A DNA stretch of 64,000 nt from Herbidospora mongoliensis (lineage in GTDB: Bacteria > Actinomycetota > Actinomycetes > Streptosporangiales > Streptosporangiaceae): positions 62,001-126,000 of the forward strand of contig NZ_BBXD01000009.1 of the NCBI RefSeq assembly GCF_001570545.1, in the 5' to 3' direction. The translations under genes and the position numbers were made by a program. Shown in pieces: positions 17,564-25,987 of this stretch. A model generated the notes under the pieces. That model was not told where the DNA came from and ran no database searches. It saw only the letters and a list, made by a program, of their open reading frames with translations. Every line of letters begins with the position of its first letter. Position 1 is the stretch's first letter.

Positions 17564-17738
17564 CGGTGGTCTCGCCCGTGATTCCGCCGCTGGTTTCGCC
17601 CGTGGTTTCGCCTCGCTCGATCGTCTCGGCGACGTGGGAGGTCAACTCGCGAAGGGCGATCGGGTCGAGGTCGCGGACGCCCTTGGCGCTCATCTCGACC
17701 CTGGTTTCGGTGTCGCTCCTGGTGACGGTGATGCTCAC
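17553..17738 (-). CDS. C-terminal half of an EACC1-like conflict-system component
   Basis: A 61-residue peptide: ISITVTRSDTETRVEMSAKGVRDLDPIALRELTSHV-type beta-beta-alpha layout (written here in outline; residues 2-37), then a low-complexity tail with GETTGET and GITGETTG. It matches the C-terminal half of effector-associated constant component 1 (EACC1), a small protein coded beside caspase/nSTAND effectors. It begins at a GTG sharing GTGA with the stop of the upstream half, and overlaps the caspase start by 11 bases. Whether both halves assemble or this is a frame break is not decidable from sequence. Confidence 0.6.
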   Translation of the reverse strand: MSITVTRSDTETRVEMSAKGVRDLDPIALRELTSHVAETIERGETTGETSGGITGETTGAA

Positions 17739-17968
17739 TTCTCCCGGCGGGCTCGCAGCCAGGCGATGACAACCCCGGCCAGCGTGGCCGCCCCTCCCCC
17801 GGCGCCCAACGTCATGTGGAGGCCGTCGAGCACCGGCCCCAGCGCGCCCGGTTCCGGGTCGGACTCGACAATTCGCACGTCGCCCCGGAAATCAGTACGC
17901 AACGTTAAATAGAGTTCACGAAGGGCATCCGCCGCATCACGGCCGTCGGCTCGGAGGAAAACCTCCAT
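17735..17968 (-). CDS. N-terminal half of an EACC1-like conflict-system component
   Basis: A 77-residue peptide: beta strand MEVFLRADG, helix AADALRELYLTLRTD, strand DVRIVESDPEPGALGPV, then a hydrophobic glycine-rich segment LGAGGGAATLAGVVIAWLRA. This is the layout of the N-terminal two thirds of EACC1, the invariant partner of caspase, trypsin or CHAT effectors with STAND NTPases. The ATG at 17968 is preferred over the GTG at 17980 because GGAG stands 9 bases before it. It ends exactly where normal EACC1 would continue with the strands now coded by the next gene. Confidence 0.6.
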   Translation of the reverse strand: MEVFLRADGRDAADALRELYLTLRTDFRGDVRIVESDPEPGALGPVLDGLHMTLGAGGGAATLAGVVIAWLRARREK

Positions 17969-18096
17969 TGGGGGCTCCACTTCGAAAGGAAGGAAAGGCT
18001 GCTCACCGGAAGTTCATCGCACTCCCGATTGGGCCGGGGATAACGTTCTCGATTTATGTCGATATGTTAGGCCCCTGACATCGATCATGGGGAGCC

Positions 18097-18855
18097 GTGG
18101 TGACCGCAGCCCTGGAACTGGACGCACTGAGCAAACGGTTCGGGCCGAAAATTGCGGTCGACCATGTCAGCCTTTCCGTCCCGCCCGGATCCTTTTACGG
18201 CCTGGTCGGCCCCAATGGCGCCGGCAAGACGACCTCGCTCTCCATGGCGGTCGGGCTGCTGCGGCCCGACGGCGGCCACGCCCGCGTCTTCGGTGTGGAC
18301 GTCTGGGCCGACCCCGTCGACGCGCGGGCCCGGGTGGGCGTCCTGCCCGACGGCCTGGCCCTGCCCGAACGGCTGACGGGCCGGGAGCTCCTCACCTACC
18401 TGGGCCGGCTGCGCGGCCTGGACAGGGAGACGGCGGGCAAGCGGGCCGGTGAGCTGCTGGAGATCCTGGAACTCGACCAGGCCGAGCGCACCCTGGTGAT
18501 CGACTATTCGACCGGCATGCGCAAGAAGATCGGCCTGGCCACCGCCCTGCTGCACGGCCCCCGCCTGCTGGTGCTCGACGAGCCGTTCGAGGCGGTCGAC
18601 CCGGTGTCGGCCCTGACGATCCGGGCCATGCTGAAGAGTTTCGTCGCCGGAGGCGGCTCGGTCGTCCTGTCGAGCCACGTCATGGCGCTGGTGGAGCAGC
18701 TGTGCGACCACGTGGCGGTGATCGACAAGGGCCGCGTCGCGGCGGCGGGGCCGCTCGACGAGGTGCGCGCGGGCGGTTCGCTGGAGGACCGTTTCGTCGA
18801 ACTGGTCGGCGCCGACATCGAGGAGATGAAGGGTCCGTCGTGGCTGGCGTCCTGA
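18097..18855 (+). CDS. ABC transporter ATP-binding protein
   Basis: A 252-residue ABC ATPase: Walker A GPNGAGKTTS (about 38-47), signature YSTGMRKKIGLA near 144 (an STGM variant of LSGGQ), Walker B RLLVLDEPFEAVDP near 163-176, and switch His in LSSHVMALVEQ. The variant signature is usual for exporter ATPases of the DrrA/CcmA-like group. It pairs with the 621-residue permease downstream; the gene junction carries three tandem copies of a 60-bp unit. Substrate unknown. GTG/ATG choice: GTG at 18097 starts MVTAALELDAL, in line with family starts. Confidence 0.92.
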   Translation: MVTAALELDALSKRFGPKIAVDHVSLSVPPGSFYGLVGPNGAGKTTSLSMAVGLLRPDGGHARVFGVDVWADPVDARARVGVLPDGLALPERLTGRELLTYLGRLRGLDRETAGKRAGELLEILELDQAERTLVIDYSTGMRKKIGLATALLHGPRLLVLDEPFEAVDPVSALTIRAMLKSFVAGGGSVVLSSHVMALVEQLCDHVAVIDKGRVAAAGPLDEVRAGGSLEDRFVELVGADIEEMKGPSWLAS

Positions 18856-18974
18856 TCACCGTGCGACAGCGGACGCTCCGGCACTCGAAAGCGGCCCTCG
18901 TGGTCGGCGTCCTGATCGCTATGAAACTGCGGACGCTCCGGCACTCGAAGGAGGCCTCGTGGTCGGCGTCCTGA
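18840..18974 (+). CDS. Small ORF from duplicated permease start
   Basis: A 44-codon frame from GTG 18840 (inside the end of the ATPase gene) to TGA 18974 (inside the permease). It is made of two copies of the permease N-terminal peptide: VAGVLITVRQRTLRHSK, then VVGVLIAMKLRTLRHSK. The third copy begins the permease itself at 18959 in another frame because the second spacing is 59, not 60, bases. It might work only to hand ribosomes on to the permease, or be a non-functional relic. Confidence 0.4.
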   Translation: MAGVLITVRQRTLRHSKAALVVGVLIAMKLRTLRHSKEASWSAS

Positions 18975-19018
18975 TCGCGATGAAATTGCGGGTGCTGCGG
19001 CACTCGATCAGCGGTTCC
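18841..19018 (+). repeat. Three tandem copies of a 59-60 bp unit across an ABC gene junction
   Basis: Units at 18841-18900, 18901-18959 and 18960-19018 share GGCGTCCTGATC, then AT/GTGA-type start region, then CGG-x-CGCTCCGGCACTCG. Copies 2 and 3 are nearly identical; copy 1 has diverged (ACCGTGCGACAG for GCTATGAAACTG). The unit contains the overlap of the ATPase stop with the permease start. Confidence 0.9.
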
Positions 19019-20824
19019 CGGGCCGCCGGCATGGTCATGGGCGGGGTCGCCGGGCTGGTGCTGGCGATCGGGACGATCGTGCTGGCCGCCTCGTCCGGCG
19101 AGGTCGGCGCCGATCTGCTGGCGGCGGTGTTCGCGGTCTGGCTGTTCGGCTGGATGCTCGGGCCCGTCTACACGGGCGGCGGCGACGAGAGCGTCCGGCC
19201 GGAGCACTTCGCGCTGCTGCCGGTTCATCCCCGGAAGCTGGCGCTCGGTCTTCTCGGTACGGCCTTCGTGGGCGTCCCCCCGCTGATCAGCCTCATCGCG
19301 TTCTCCGCCCTGGCGGTCTACGCGGGGTCCTTCGGCGTGGCGGCGTTCTCGGTCGCGCTGGTGGCGATCCCCCTGATGGTCGTGCTGGTCGTGGCGCTGT
19401 CGCGGCTGATGATCGGGGTGCTGGGCGTCGCCGTGCGGTCGCGGGTGGGCGCGATCCTGGCGGCGCTGGTCAACGCGTCGATGAACGTCATCCTGAACCA
19501 GTCGTGGGTGCTGATCTGGGCGGCGATCCAGCTCGACCTGCTGACCTACGGCTTCCCCGAGTCGTTCTCGACCGTGGTGCGCTGGCTCCCGTCAGCCTGG
19601 GGCATGGCGGCGGTCGAGGCGGCCGGGCGGGGCGACTGGCTCGTGGTGGTGGCGGCGCTGCTCGGTATCTGCGCGATCATCGGGCTGGCGTTGCTGGTGT
19701 GGTCGTACCTGCTGGTCAAGCGGACCACGACCAGGCCCCTGCACTGGGTGCCGCAGGGCAGCGGCGCCGAAGGCGGCCTGCTCGACCTGCTGGCGGCGCG
19801 CGGCCCGATCGGCGCGGTGGCGGCCAAGGAGCTGCGCACATGGTCGCGCGACCTGATGCGCACCCACCTGCTGTGGTTCGCCATCTTCTTCGGGCTGCTC
19901 TACACGATGGTCCCGTTGATCATCGACTGGTACGGAATGCTGCCGTGGGCCGGTGTGCTGGTGGTCGTGATGGCCGCCGCGACCTCGGCGAACCTGTTCG
20001 GCCTCGACGGGACATCCCTGTGGCTGAACCTGGTGAACCCCGGCACCGAGAAGGCGGAGGTGCGGGGACGCCAGACCGCCTGGCTGCTGCGGGTGGGCCC
20101 GATCGCCGCGCTCTTCACCGTCGCCGGGACGATCATCGGCGGCGAGGGCTGGACCTGGCCGTGGACGCTGTCGATCCTGGCGGCGGTGCTGGGCGGAGGA
20201 GCCGGGCTGATCGCCCTGGTCTCGGTGTACATGCTGGTGCCGGTGACCGAGCCGAACAAGCGCGGCGGGAACCCGCTGGAGGCCGGGAACATCTTCGGCC
20301 AGGTCGTGCTGATGCTGTTGCTGGTGACGTTGACGGCGCTGCCGGCGGGCGGGGTCGCGTATCTGGGTGACGCGCTTGACCTGCCGGTCCTGTCGTGGCT
20401 GGCGGTCGTCGTCGGTGTCGGCACGGGCGCCTTGCTGACGGTGTGGTTCGGGCGCCTGGCGTATCGGCGGCTGGCGGCCAAGGGGCCGGAACTGCTGTCG
20501 CTGATGCGCTCGGGCGGAACGGTCACGGCGGACGACCCGACGCTGTCGATGGGACGGCCGAGGGCCAAGCTGCCCCGGGGCAAGCAGGCGCTGGTCACGT
20601 TCCTCTGGATCTTCTGCTGGATCCCGCTGTTCCCGCAGGGGCTGGTAGCGCTGTGGATGATCTACAACGACAGCGCCACGAAGCTCTGGTTCCTGGCCCT
20701 GCACCTGCAGGACCCGTGGCGCGTTCCCGTGGCGATCGGCTTCGCGCTGGCCGGCGCGGTGATGATCTATTACGGCACGGTCATCCCGAGCCGCCACGAG
20801 AGACTGGTCACGGATTCCCGATGA
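18959..20824 (+). CDS. ABC transporter permease, large polytopic
   Basis: A 621-residue integral membrane protein with about 13-14 hydrophobic segments in two groups separated by a charged loop (about 235-330, containing WVPQGSGAEGGLLDLLAARG). This fits the ABC-2-like permeases paired with a single ATPase. The start is the GTG at 18959, the third copy of a triplicated start region; its peptide is VVGVLIAMKLRVLRHSISGS. The 3' end overlaps the convergent winged-helix gene by 17 bases. The exported compound is not indicated by context. Confidence 0.87.
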   Translation: MVGVLIAMKLRVLRHSISGSRAAGMVMGGVAGLVLAIGTIVLAASSGEVGADLLAAVFAVWLFGWMLGPVYTGGGDESVRPEHFALLPVHPRKLALGLLGTAFVGVPPLISLIAFSALAVYAGSFGVAAFSVALVAIPLMVVLVVALSRLMIGVLGVAVRSRVGAILAALVNASMNVILNQSWVLIWAAIQLDLLTYGFPESFSTVVRWLPSAWGMAAVEAAGRGDWLVVVAALLGICAIIGLALLVWSYLLVKRTTTRPLHWVPQGSGAEGGLLDLLAARGPIGAVAAKELRTWSRDLMRTHLLWFAIFFGLLYTMVPLIIDWYGMLPWAGVLVVVMAAATSANLFGLDGTSLWLNLVNPGTEKAEVRGRQTAWLLRVGPIAALFTVAGTIIGGEGWTWPWTLSILAAVLGGGAGLIALVSVYMLVPVTEPNKRGGNPLEAGNIFGQVVLMLLLVTLTALPAGGVAYLGDALDLPVLSWLAVVVGVGTGALLTVWFGRLAYRRLAAKGPELLSLMRSGGTVTADDPTLSMGRPRAKLPRGKQALVTFLWIFCWIPLFPQGLVALWMIYNDSATKLWFLALHLQDPWRVPVAIGFALAGAVMIYYGTVIPSRHERLVTDSR

Positions 20825-21131
20825 TCCGGCGCAAAACGTCCATGTAGTTGGTGAACGCCTCGCGGCCCCGGTCGGTCAGTGACAGCCAGGTCCGGGGGCG
20901 TTTGCCCTCATAGCCCTTGGACGCGTTCACATAGCCCGCCTCTTCCAGCGCCAGCAGGTGCTTGGACAGGAGCGAGTCGCTGACCTCGATCGTCTCCTTG
21001 AGGAAACGGAAGTCGGCCTGTTCGCCCGCCGCCAGGGCGGCCATGATCGACAGGCGCACCGGGGCGTGGATGACGTCGTCGAGGTCGTGGCGCGGGTGCG
21101 AGTTCTCCTGCGGCGGCTTGGCCGCGGTCAT
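20808..21131 (-). CDS. Winged-helix transcriptional regulator
   Basis: A 107-residue winged-helix protein of the small ArsR/MarR-like group: HAPVRLSIMAALAAGEQADF, recognition helix VSDSLLSKHLLALEEAGYV, and wing ASKGYEGKRPRTWLSLTDRGREAF. No metal-binding Cys is seen. The ATG (21131) shares ATGA with the stop of the membrane protein upstream, so regulator and membrane protein are made together. Such pairs often control an adjacent ABC exporter, here the convergent ATPase-permease pair. Confidence 0.88.
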   Translation of the reverse strand: MTAAKPPQENSHPRHDLDDVIHAPVRLSIMAALAAGEQADFRFLKETIEVSDSLLSKHLLALEEAGYVNASKGYEGKRPRTWLSLTDRGREAFTNYMDVLRRIIGNP

Positions 21132-21550
21132 CGTCCGCTCCGGAAACGCCACCCGGCGTAGATCAGCGGCAGGCCCGACACCAGGCACAGCACCGTGATC
21201 AGCCAGTTCAAGCTCTCCACGCCTGCGAGTTTAAGGCCGAGCCCGACCCCCATCGGGACGAAGAACAGCAGAAACGTGGCCGCTATCCAGCCGCGCGTAT
21301 ACCAGGACGCGGCGACGTTGCCTCGCAGGCCGTGCTTGCGCGGGATGGCGTAGAGCACGATGCCTCCCACGATCCAGACGACGTAGCCGGCGTTGCGCAC
21401 CCAGTCGGGCGCGGCCAGCTGGCTCCACCAGAACGGGCCGGCCGCCAGGCCCGTGATCAGCAGGTTGGTCCCCATGTGCCGGCGCGCCTTGCGCACCTCT
21501 TCCTCGACCCTGCGCACCTCGTCGAACGCCGAACTGGCAGACAGTTCCAT
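21128..21550 (-). CDS. Small membrane protein, 140 aa
   Basis: A 140-residue protein with an N-terminal helical, charged stretch (FDEVRRVEEEVRKARRH) followed by four hydrophobic segments (around LLITGLAAGPFWW, GYVVWIVGGIVLYAI, GWIAATFLLFFVPMGVGL and WLITVLCLVSGLPLIYAGW). Family not recognised, but this type is common directly upstream of small winged-helix regulators in actinomycetes and may serve as its membrane-bound sensor or anti-factor. The start is fixed by GAGGAGG just before ATG 21550; the frame extends upstream but lacks an RBS. Confidence 0.8.
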   Translation of the reverse strand: MELSASSAFDEVRRVEEEVRKARRHMGTNLLITGLAAGPFWWSQLAAPDWVRNAGYVVWIVGGIVLYAIPRKHGLRGNVAASWYTRGWIAATFLLFFVPMGVGLGLKLAGVESLNWLITVLCLVSGLPLIYAGWRFRSGR

Positions 21551-21855
21551 TACTCCTCCTCTGTTCCGGTACTCAAACCGTATCAACTACTCAACTCCCA
21601 TTCAAGTGAACGAAGAGAGATCCGATCTTTTCGAGTAAATCGAAGGGTTCTTTACAGAAGTTGCCAAGCTGGAGCGGTCCATGCCGACACCCTGACCTGC
21701 CATGTCTTGCCGATCATTCATCCAGAAGTTACCGATGCGCGGCTGAATGTTGCGTTCGTGTGTCGGCGGCTGTCAAGATGACGCCAAGCCGTCCGATGTT
21801 ACGCGGCGATAACACCGCGACGCGCGTTCCCTCCGCCTGACTGAAGGAGTCCAAC
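21551..21855. promoter_or_regulatory. 305-bp divergent control region of the membrane protein and the GH71/99-like gene
   Basis: No gene seen. On the left, three spaced copies of a TTGA-type word (minus strand GTTGAGTA, GTTGATACG, GTTTGAGTA, 21560-21595) lie just upstream of the winged-helix operon and may be its operator. On the right, TGTTA-N8-TAACA (21797-21814) stands before the glycosidase gene, whose RBS AAGGAG is at 21843-21848. The middle is unremarkable and more AT-rich than the genes. Confidence 0.5.
21797..21814. promoter_or_regulatory. LacI-type inverted repeat upstream of the secreted glycosidase
   Basis: TGTTA at 21797-21801 and TAACA at 21810-21814 form an inverted repeat with an 8-base spacer. 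The arms equal those of the site on the chvE promoter (53992-54005), where the spacer is only 4 bases, so shared control by a sugar-responsive LacI protein is possible but the different spacing argues for caution. Confidence 0.35.
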
Positions 21856-23784
21856 GTGGCCGTCTCCCGCCGGGGGTTCATGACCTCCGCCATGACCGGC
21901 TCCGCCCTCGCCGCGGTGTCCTCGACCGGTGTGCTGTCCGCGCTCTCCAGCCCGGCACACGCGGCGAGCCCGCCCGGCGACGTGGTGGGCAAGGTCACCG
22001 TCGGTTACCAGGGGTGGTTCGCCTGCCGTGGCGACGGGTCCCCCATCGACCGCTGGTGGCACTGGAGCGGCCAGGACAACACCGTGCCGCCCTCGCCCTC
22101 GAACACCACGATCGTGTCGTGGCCGGACAACCGCGACTACACGCGCACCTACCCCACGCTCTACCAGAACCTGGGCAACGGCCAGACGGCCAACCTGTTC
22201 TCGTCGTGGGACCAGCAGACCATCGACACCCACTTCAAGTGGATGCGCGACTACAACTGCGACACCGCGGCGCTGCAGCGCTTCAACCCGAACGGCGCCG
22301 AAGGGCCCATCCGCGACGCGATCACCGCCAAGGTGCGGCAGGCCGCCGAGGCCTACGGGCGCAAGTTCTACATCATGTACGACGTCACCAACTGGACCAA
22401 CTTCCAGTCGGAGATCAAGACCGACTGGACGTCCAAGATGTCGGCGTACACCCAGAGCCCGATGTACGCCAAGCAGAACGGCAAGCCGGTCGTCTGCATC
22501 TGGGGCTTCGGGTTCAACGACCCCGGGCGGCCTTTCACCCCGGCGCAGTGCCTCGACGTCGTCAACTGGTTCAAGGCGCAGGGCTGCTACGTGATCGGCG
22601 GCGTGCCGACCTACTGGCGCCAGGGCATCAACGACTCACGCACCGGGTTCTCCGGCGTCTACCACGCGTTCAACATGATCTCGCCGTGGATGGTCGGCCG
22701 CACCCACACCATCTCGGGCCTGGACGGCTTCTACGCCAACAACGTCGTCCCCGACGTCGCCGACTGCAACGCCAACGGCATCGACTACCAACCCTGCGTC
22801 ATGCCCGGCGACCTGCAATCACGCGCCCGCTCCCACGGCGACTTCATGTGGCGCATGTTCTACAACACCATCCGCGCCGGCTCCCACGGCATCTACATCT
22901 CCATGTTCGACGAATACAACGAAGGCAACCAGATCGCCAAAACCGCCGAGACCCAGGCCTGGATCCCCGCAGGATCCGGCATCCTGGCCCTCGACGAAGA
23001 CGGCACCTTCTGCTCGAGCGACTACTACCTGCGCCTCACCGGCGACGGCGGACGCATGCTCAAGGGCCAGATCCCGCTGACCGCGACCCGGCCGACCCAG
23101 CCGGTGGTCTCCAGCGACGGTCAGGCCCCGTCGGCCCCGGCCGCCCTGGTGGTGACCAACCGGACGGCGACGTCCGTCACCCTGTCGTGGGGCGCCTCGA
23201 CCGACAATGTGGGTGTGGCGTCGTACACGATCAACAGAGGCGGCACGGCGGCCGGCTCGACGGCGGCGACGAACTTCACCGTGACCGGGCTGACGCCCAA
23301 CACGGCCTACACCTTCACCGTCGTCGCACGTGACGCGGCCGGGAACACCTCCGGTCCGTCGAACCAGGTGTCGGCGACGACGCTGGCGCAGACCACCGCG
23401 TTCGTCGCGCTGCGGGCCCGCGTGAACAGCAGGTTCGTCACCGCCAACGCGGGCCAGGCGCTGATCGCGAACGCGACGACGGCCGCCACCGCCCAGCAGT
23501 TCGAGCGCGTCAACCTGGCGAACGGCCAGATCGCGCTGCGGGCCAGATCGAACAACCAGTACGTGTGCGCCGACCAGGCGGGCGCCGCGCCGCTGATCGC
23601 CAACCGGGCCTCGGTCGGCCCGTGGGAGACGTTCACGCTGGTGCAGAACTCCAACGGCTCGGTCAGCCTCCGGGCCCAGGCCAACAACCAGTACGTCTGC
23701 GCCGAGAACAACGGCGCCGCCGCGCTGATCGCCAACCGTCCGGCCATCGGCGGATGGGAGCAGTTCGACATCGTGCCAGTGTGA
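21856..23784 (+). CDS. Secreted GH71/99-like glycoside hydrolase with FN3 and C-terminal beta-trefoil-like module
   Basis: A 642-residue secreted enzyme. Tat signal SRRGFMTS (4-11), cleavage near AHAASP. The catalytic part (about 45-410) resembles the GH71/GH99-like family of alpha-mannan or alpha-glucan endo-hydrolases: VGYQGWFACRGDG, FYIMYDVTNWTNF, GKPVVCIWGFGFND, YISMFDEYNEGNQI, with likely acidic catalytic residues in the last. An FN3 domain (about 425-510, SAPAALVVTNRTATSVTLSW) follows, then three repeats of LRAR-x-N-x-QYVCA type (about 520-642) as in fascin-like/beta-trefoil carbohydrate-binding modules. GTG start is fixed by AAGGAG. It stands alone. Confidence 0.88.
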   Translation: MAVSRRGFMTSAMTGSALAAVSSTGVLSALSSPAHAASPPGDVVGKVTVGYQGWFACRGDGSPIDRWWHWSGQDNTVPPSPSNTTIVSWPDNRDYTRTYPTLYQNLGNGQTANLFSSWDQQTIDTHFKWMRDYNCDTAALQRFNPNGAEGPIRDAITAKVRQAAEAYGRKFYIMYDVTNWTNFQSEIKTDWTSKMSAYTQSPMYAKQNGKPVVCIWGFGFNDPGRPFTPAQCLDVVNWFKAQGCYVIGGVPTYWRQGINDSRTGFSGVYHAFNMISPWMVGRTHTISGLDGFYANNVVPDVADCNANGIDYQPCVMPGDLQSRARSHGDFMWRMFYNTIRAGSHGIYISMFDEYNEGNQIAKTAETQAWIPAGSGILALDEDGTFCSSDYYLRLTGDGGRMLKGQIPLTATRPTQPVVSSDGQAPSAPAALVVTNRTATSVTLSWGASTDNVGVASYTINRGGTAAGSTAATNFTVTGLTPNTAYTFTVVARDAAGNTSGPSNQVSATTLAQTTAFVALRARVNSRFVTANAGQALIANATTAATAQQFERVNLANGQIALRARSNNQYVCADQAGAAPLIANRASVGPWETFTLVQNSNGSVSLRAQANNQYVCAENNGAAALIANRPAIGGWEQFDIVPV

Positions 23785-23834
23785 TCGCGACGGTGTAACC
23801 GGAACTGTCGCCCCGGGCTCCTAGAGTTGCGCCC

Positions 23835-25946
23835 GTGGAGGCGACGGTCGAGCGGCTGGTGTTCGTCCGTGACGACGAATACACGGTCGCGCGGATGAGC
23901 GACGGCGGCGGCGGTTTCGTCGCCGCCGGTCGCGTGCTGGCGGGGATACAGCCCGGAGAGACGCTCGAGCTGGCCGGAGCGTGGTCCGAGCACCCCCGGC
24001 ACGGGCGCAGGTTCGCGGTTGAGGCGTGCGAGCGGGTGACCCCGGCGACGATCCCGGCCATCCAGGCCTACCTGGGGTCGGGCCTGATCCGGGGCATCGG
24101 CCCACGGCTGGCGGCGGCGATCGTCGGGCATTTCGGCGCGGACACCCTGACCGTGATCGACGCCGAGCCCGACCGGCTGACCGAGGTGATCAACATCGGC
24201 CCGCAGCGACGGGCCCAGATCGTCGAGGCCTGGCTCGACCAGAAAGCCGTCGCCGCCCTCATGGTCACTTTGCAGGGGTTCGGCGTCTCCCCCTTACTCG
24301 CGGCCAAGATCTACCAGGCGTTCGGAAGCGACGCGGAAGAGGTCGTCACGACCGACCCCTACCGGCTGATCGGCCGGGTGCGCGGCGTCGGGTTCGGGGT
24401 GGCCGACCGCATCGCCCTGAAATCCGGCGTTCCCGAACGCAGCCCGCAGCGCGTCAAGGCGGCGATCCTCGACCGCCTCGAGTCGGCCGCCGCGCGCGGC
24501 GGGCACTGTTATCTGGCGATGCCCGCCGTGCTGGCCCAGACCGCCGACCTGATCGAGCAGGATCCCGAGCTGGTCAGGTCGATGGTCGACGCCCTGACCG
24601 CCGAACGCCGCGTGGTGGTCGAGGCCGGGGAACAGCCCGGCAGGGTCATCGTGTACGAAAAGGAGCTGCACAGCCGCGAGGTCGCGCTGGCCGGCCACCT
24701 CCAGCGCCTGATGTCGGCCCGGTCGACGATGCCGATGCGCCACTACGACGAAGACGCGTCGCTCCACGACGACCAGCGGGCGGCGGTGACCCTGGCGCTG
24801 ACCTGCCCGGTCACCGTGCTGACCGGCGGTCCCGGCTGCGGCAAGAGCCACACGGTGCGGTCGATCGCGCGGGCGGTCCGGGCGATGGGCGGCAGCGTGA
24901 CGCTGGCCGCGCCGACCGGGAAGGCGGCCAAACGCCTGTCGGAGCTGACCGGGCTGCCCGCGATGACCGTCCACCGCATGCTGATGGCCCCCGAAGACGA
25001 CGGGACCACCTTGTTCGCCGAGGCTCCGGCGAAGGCTGACCTGATCGTGGTCGACGAGGCGTCCATGCTGGACCTTCATCTGGCGGTACGCCTGACGGCC
25101 GCGATTCCCGACGGGAGCCATCTGCTTCTCGTCGGCGACACCGACCAGCTGCCCTCGATCGGGCCGGGCAACGTGCTGGGCGACGTGTTGAAGGTGCCCG
25201 AGGTGCCCCGGGTGCGGCTGACGAAGGTCTTCCGGCAGGCCGAGGGGAGCGGGATCGTCCGGGCGGCGCATCTCATCCGTTCCGGGGAGCTGCCCGACCT
25301 GCCGGGGCGGGGCGGGTTCTGGTTCGAGGAGGTGGGCGATCCCGCGCTGGTCGCCGATCGGGTGGTCCACCTGGCGACCGAGGGGATCCCGCGCAAACAG
25401 GGCGTGCCCGCCGACCAGGTGCAGGTGCTGTGCCCGATGCGGCGCGGGGTGACCGGGACGGTCGAGATCGGGCGGCTGCTGCAGGAGCGGCGCAACCCCG
25501 CGCGTGAGGGGGTGGCCGAGTTCTGGTCGGGGCCGGAGGTGTTCCGGGTCGGCGATCGGGTCATGCCGGTCCGCAACAACTACGACAAGGGCGTCTTCAA
25601 CGGCGAGACCGGCACCATCACGTCGATGGACCTGCCCGGCCGGACCGCCTCGCTGCGGGTCGACGACGGGCGTGAGGTCGACTACGGCTTCGACGAACTC
25701 GACGACCTCACCCACGCCTACGCGATCAGCGTGCACCGGGCCCAGGGCAGCGAATACCCGTTCGTGGTGGCGCCGCTGGTGGCCGAGTCGGGCGGCATCA
25801 TGCTGCGACGGCGGCTGCTCTACACCCTGGTCACCAGGGCGCGATCGTGGGTGGTGCTGGTGGGACACCGGGAGGCGCTGGAGCAGGCGGTCCACCAGCT
25901 GGGAACGGCCCGGAACACCGGGCTGGCCCGGCGACTGAACGTGTAG
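23835..25946 (+). CDS. recD2: RecD2-type ATP-dependent DNA helicase
   Basis: A 703-residue superfamily 1B helicase. The N-terminal OB-like region and helix-hairpin-helix segments (YLGSGLIRGIGPRLAAAIV, RLIGRVRGVGFGVADRIA) are followed by motor domains: Walker A TGGPGCGKSHT near 330, Walker B LIVVDEASMLD near 404, motif III GDTDQLPSIGPG, and the C-terminal AYAISVHRAQGSEYP motif VI region. The long N-terminal domain separates RecD2 from the RecBCD RecD. RecD2 unwinds 5' to 3' and acts in DNA repair and replication-fork maintenance. GTG start; no RecB/RecC partners nearby. Confidence 0.93.
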   Translation: MEATVERLVFVRDDEYTVARMSDGGGGFVAAGRVLAGIQPGETLELAGAWSEHPRHGRRFAVEACERVTPATIPAIQAYLGSGLIRGIGPRLAAAIVGHFGADTLTVIDAEPDRLTEVINIGPQRRAQIVEAWLDQKAVAALMVTLQGFGVSPLLAAKIYQAFGSDAEEVVTTDPYRLIGRVRGVGFGVADRIALKSGVPERSPQRVKAAILDRLESAAARGGHCYLAMPAVLAQTADLIEQDPELVRSMVDALTAERRVVVEAGEQPGRVIVYEKELHSREVALAGHLQRLMSARSTMPMRHYDEDASLHDDQRAAVTLALTCPVTVLTGGPGCGKSHTVRSIARAVRAMGGSVTLAAPTGKAAKRLSELTGLPAMTVHRMLMAPEDDGTTLFAEAPAKADLIVVDEASMLDLHLAVRLTAAIPDGSHLLLVGDTDQLPSIGPGNVLGDVLKVPEVPRVRLTKVFRQAEGSGIVRAAHLIRSGELPDLPGRGGFWFEEVGDPALVADRVVHLATEGIPRKQGVPADQVQVLCPMRRGVTGTVEIGRLLQERRNPAREGVAEFWSGPEVFRVGDRVMPVRNNYDKGVFNGETGTITSMDLPGRTASLRVDDGREVDYGFDELDDLTHAYAISVHRAQGSEYPFVVAPLVAESGGIMLRRRLLYTLVTRARSWVVLVGHREALEQAVHQLGTARNTGLARRLNV

Positions 25947-25987
25947 TCGCTCAGCGGGACGGTGATCGGAGTCGGGCCCGTCTTCGG

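Noticed and set aside
17553-17620. GETTGET-like repeats in the small EACC1-like half as a DNA repeat array
   Set aside because: Only three or four imperfect units of about 12 bases; low-complexity coding tail, not an array.
24294-25895. A 533-codon minus-strand frame opposite recD2
   Set aside because: Composition is His/Arg/Gln-rich antisense shadow of a gene with all helicase motifs in place.
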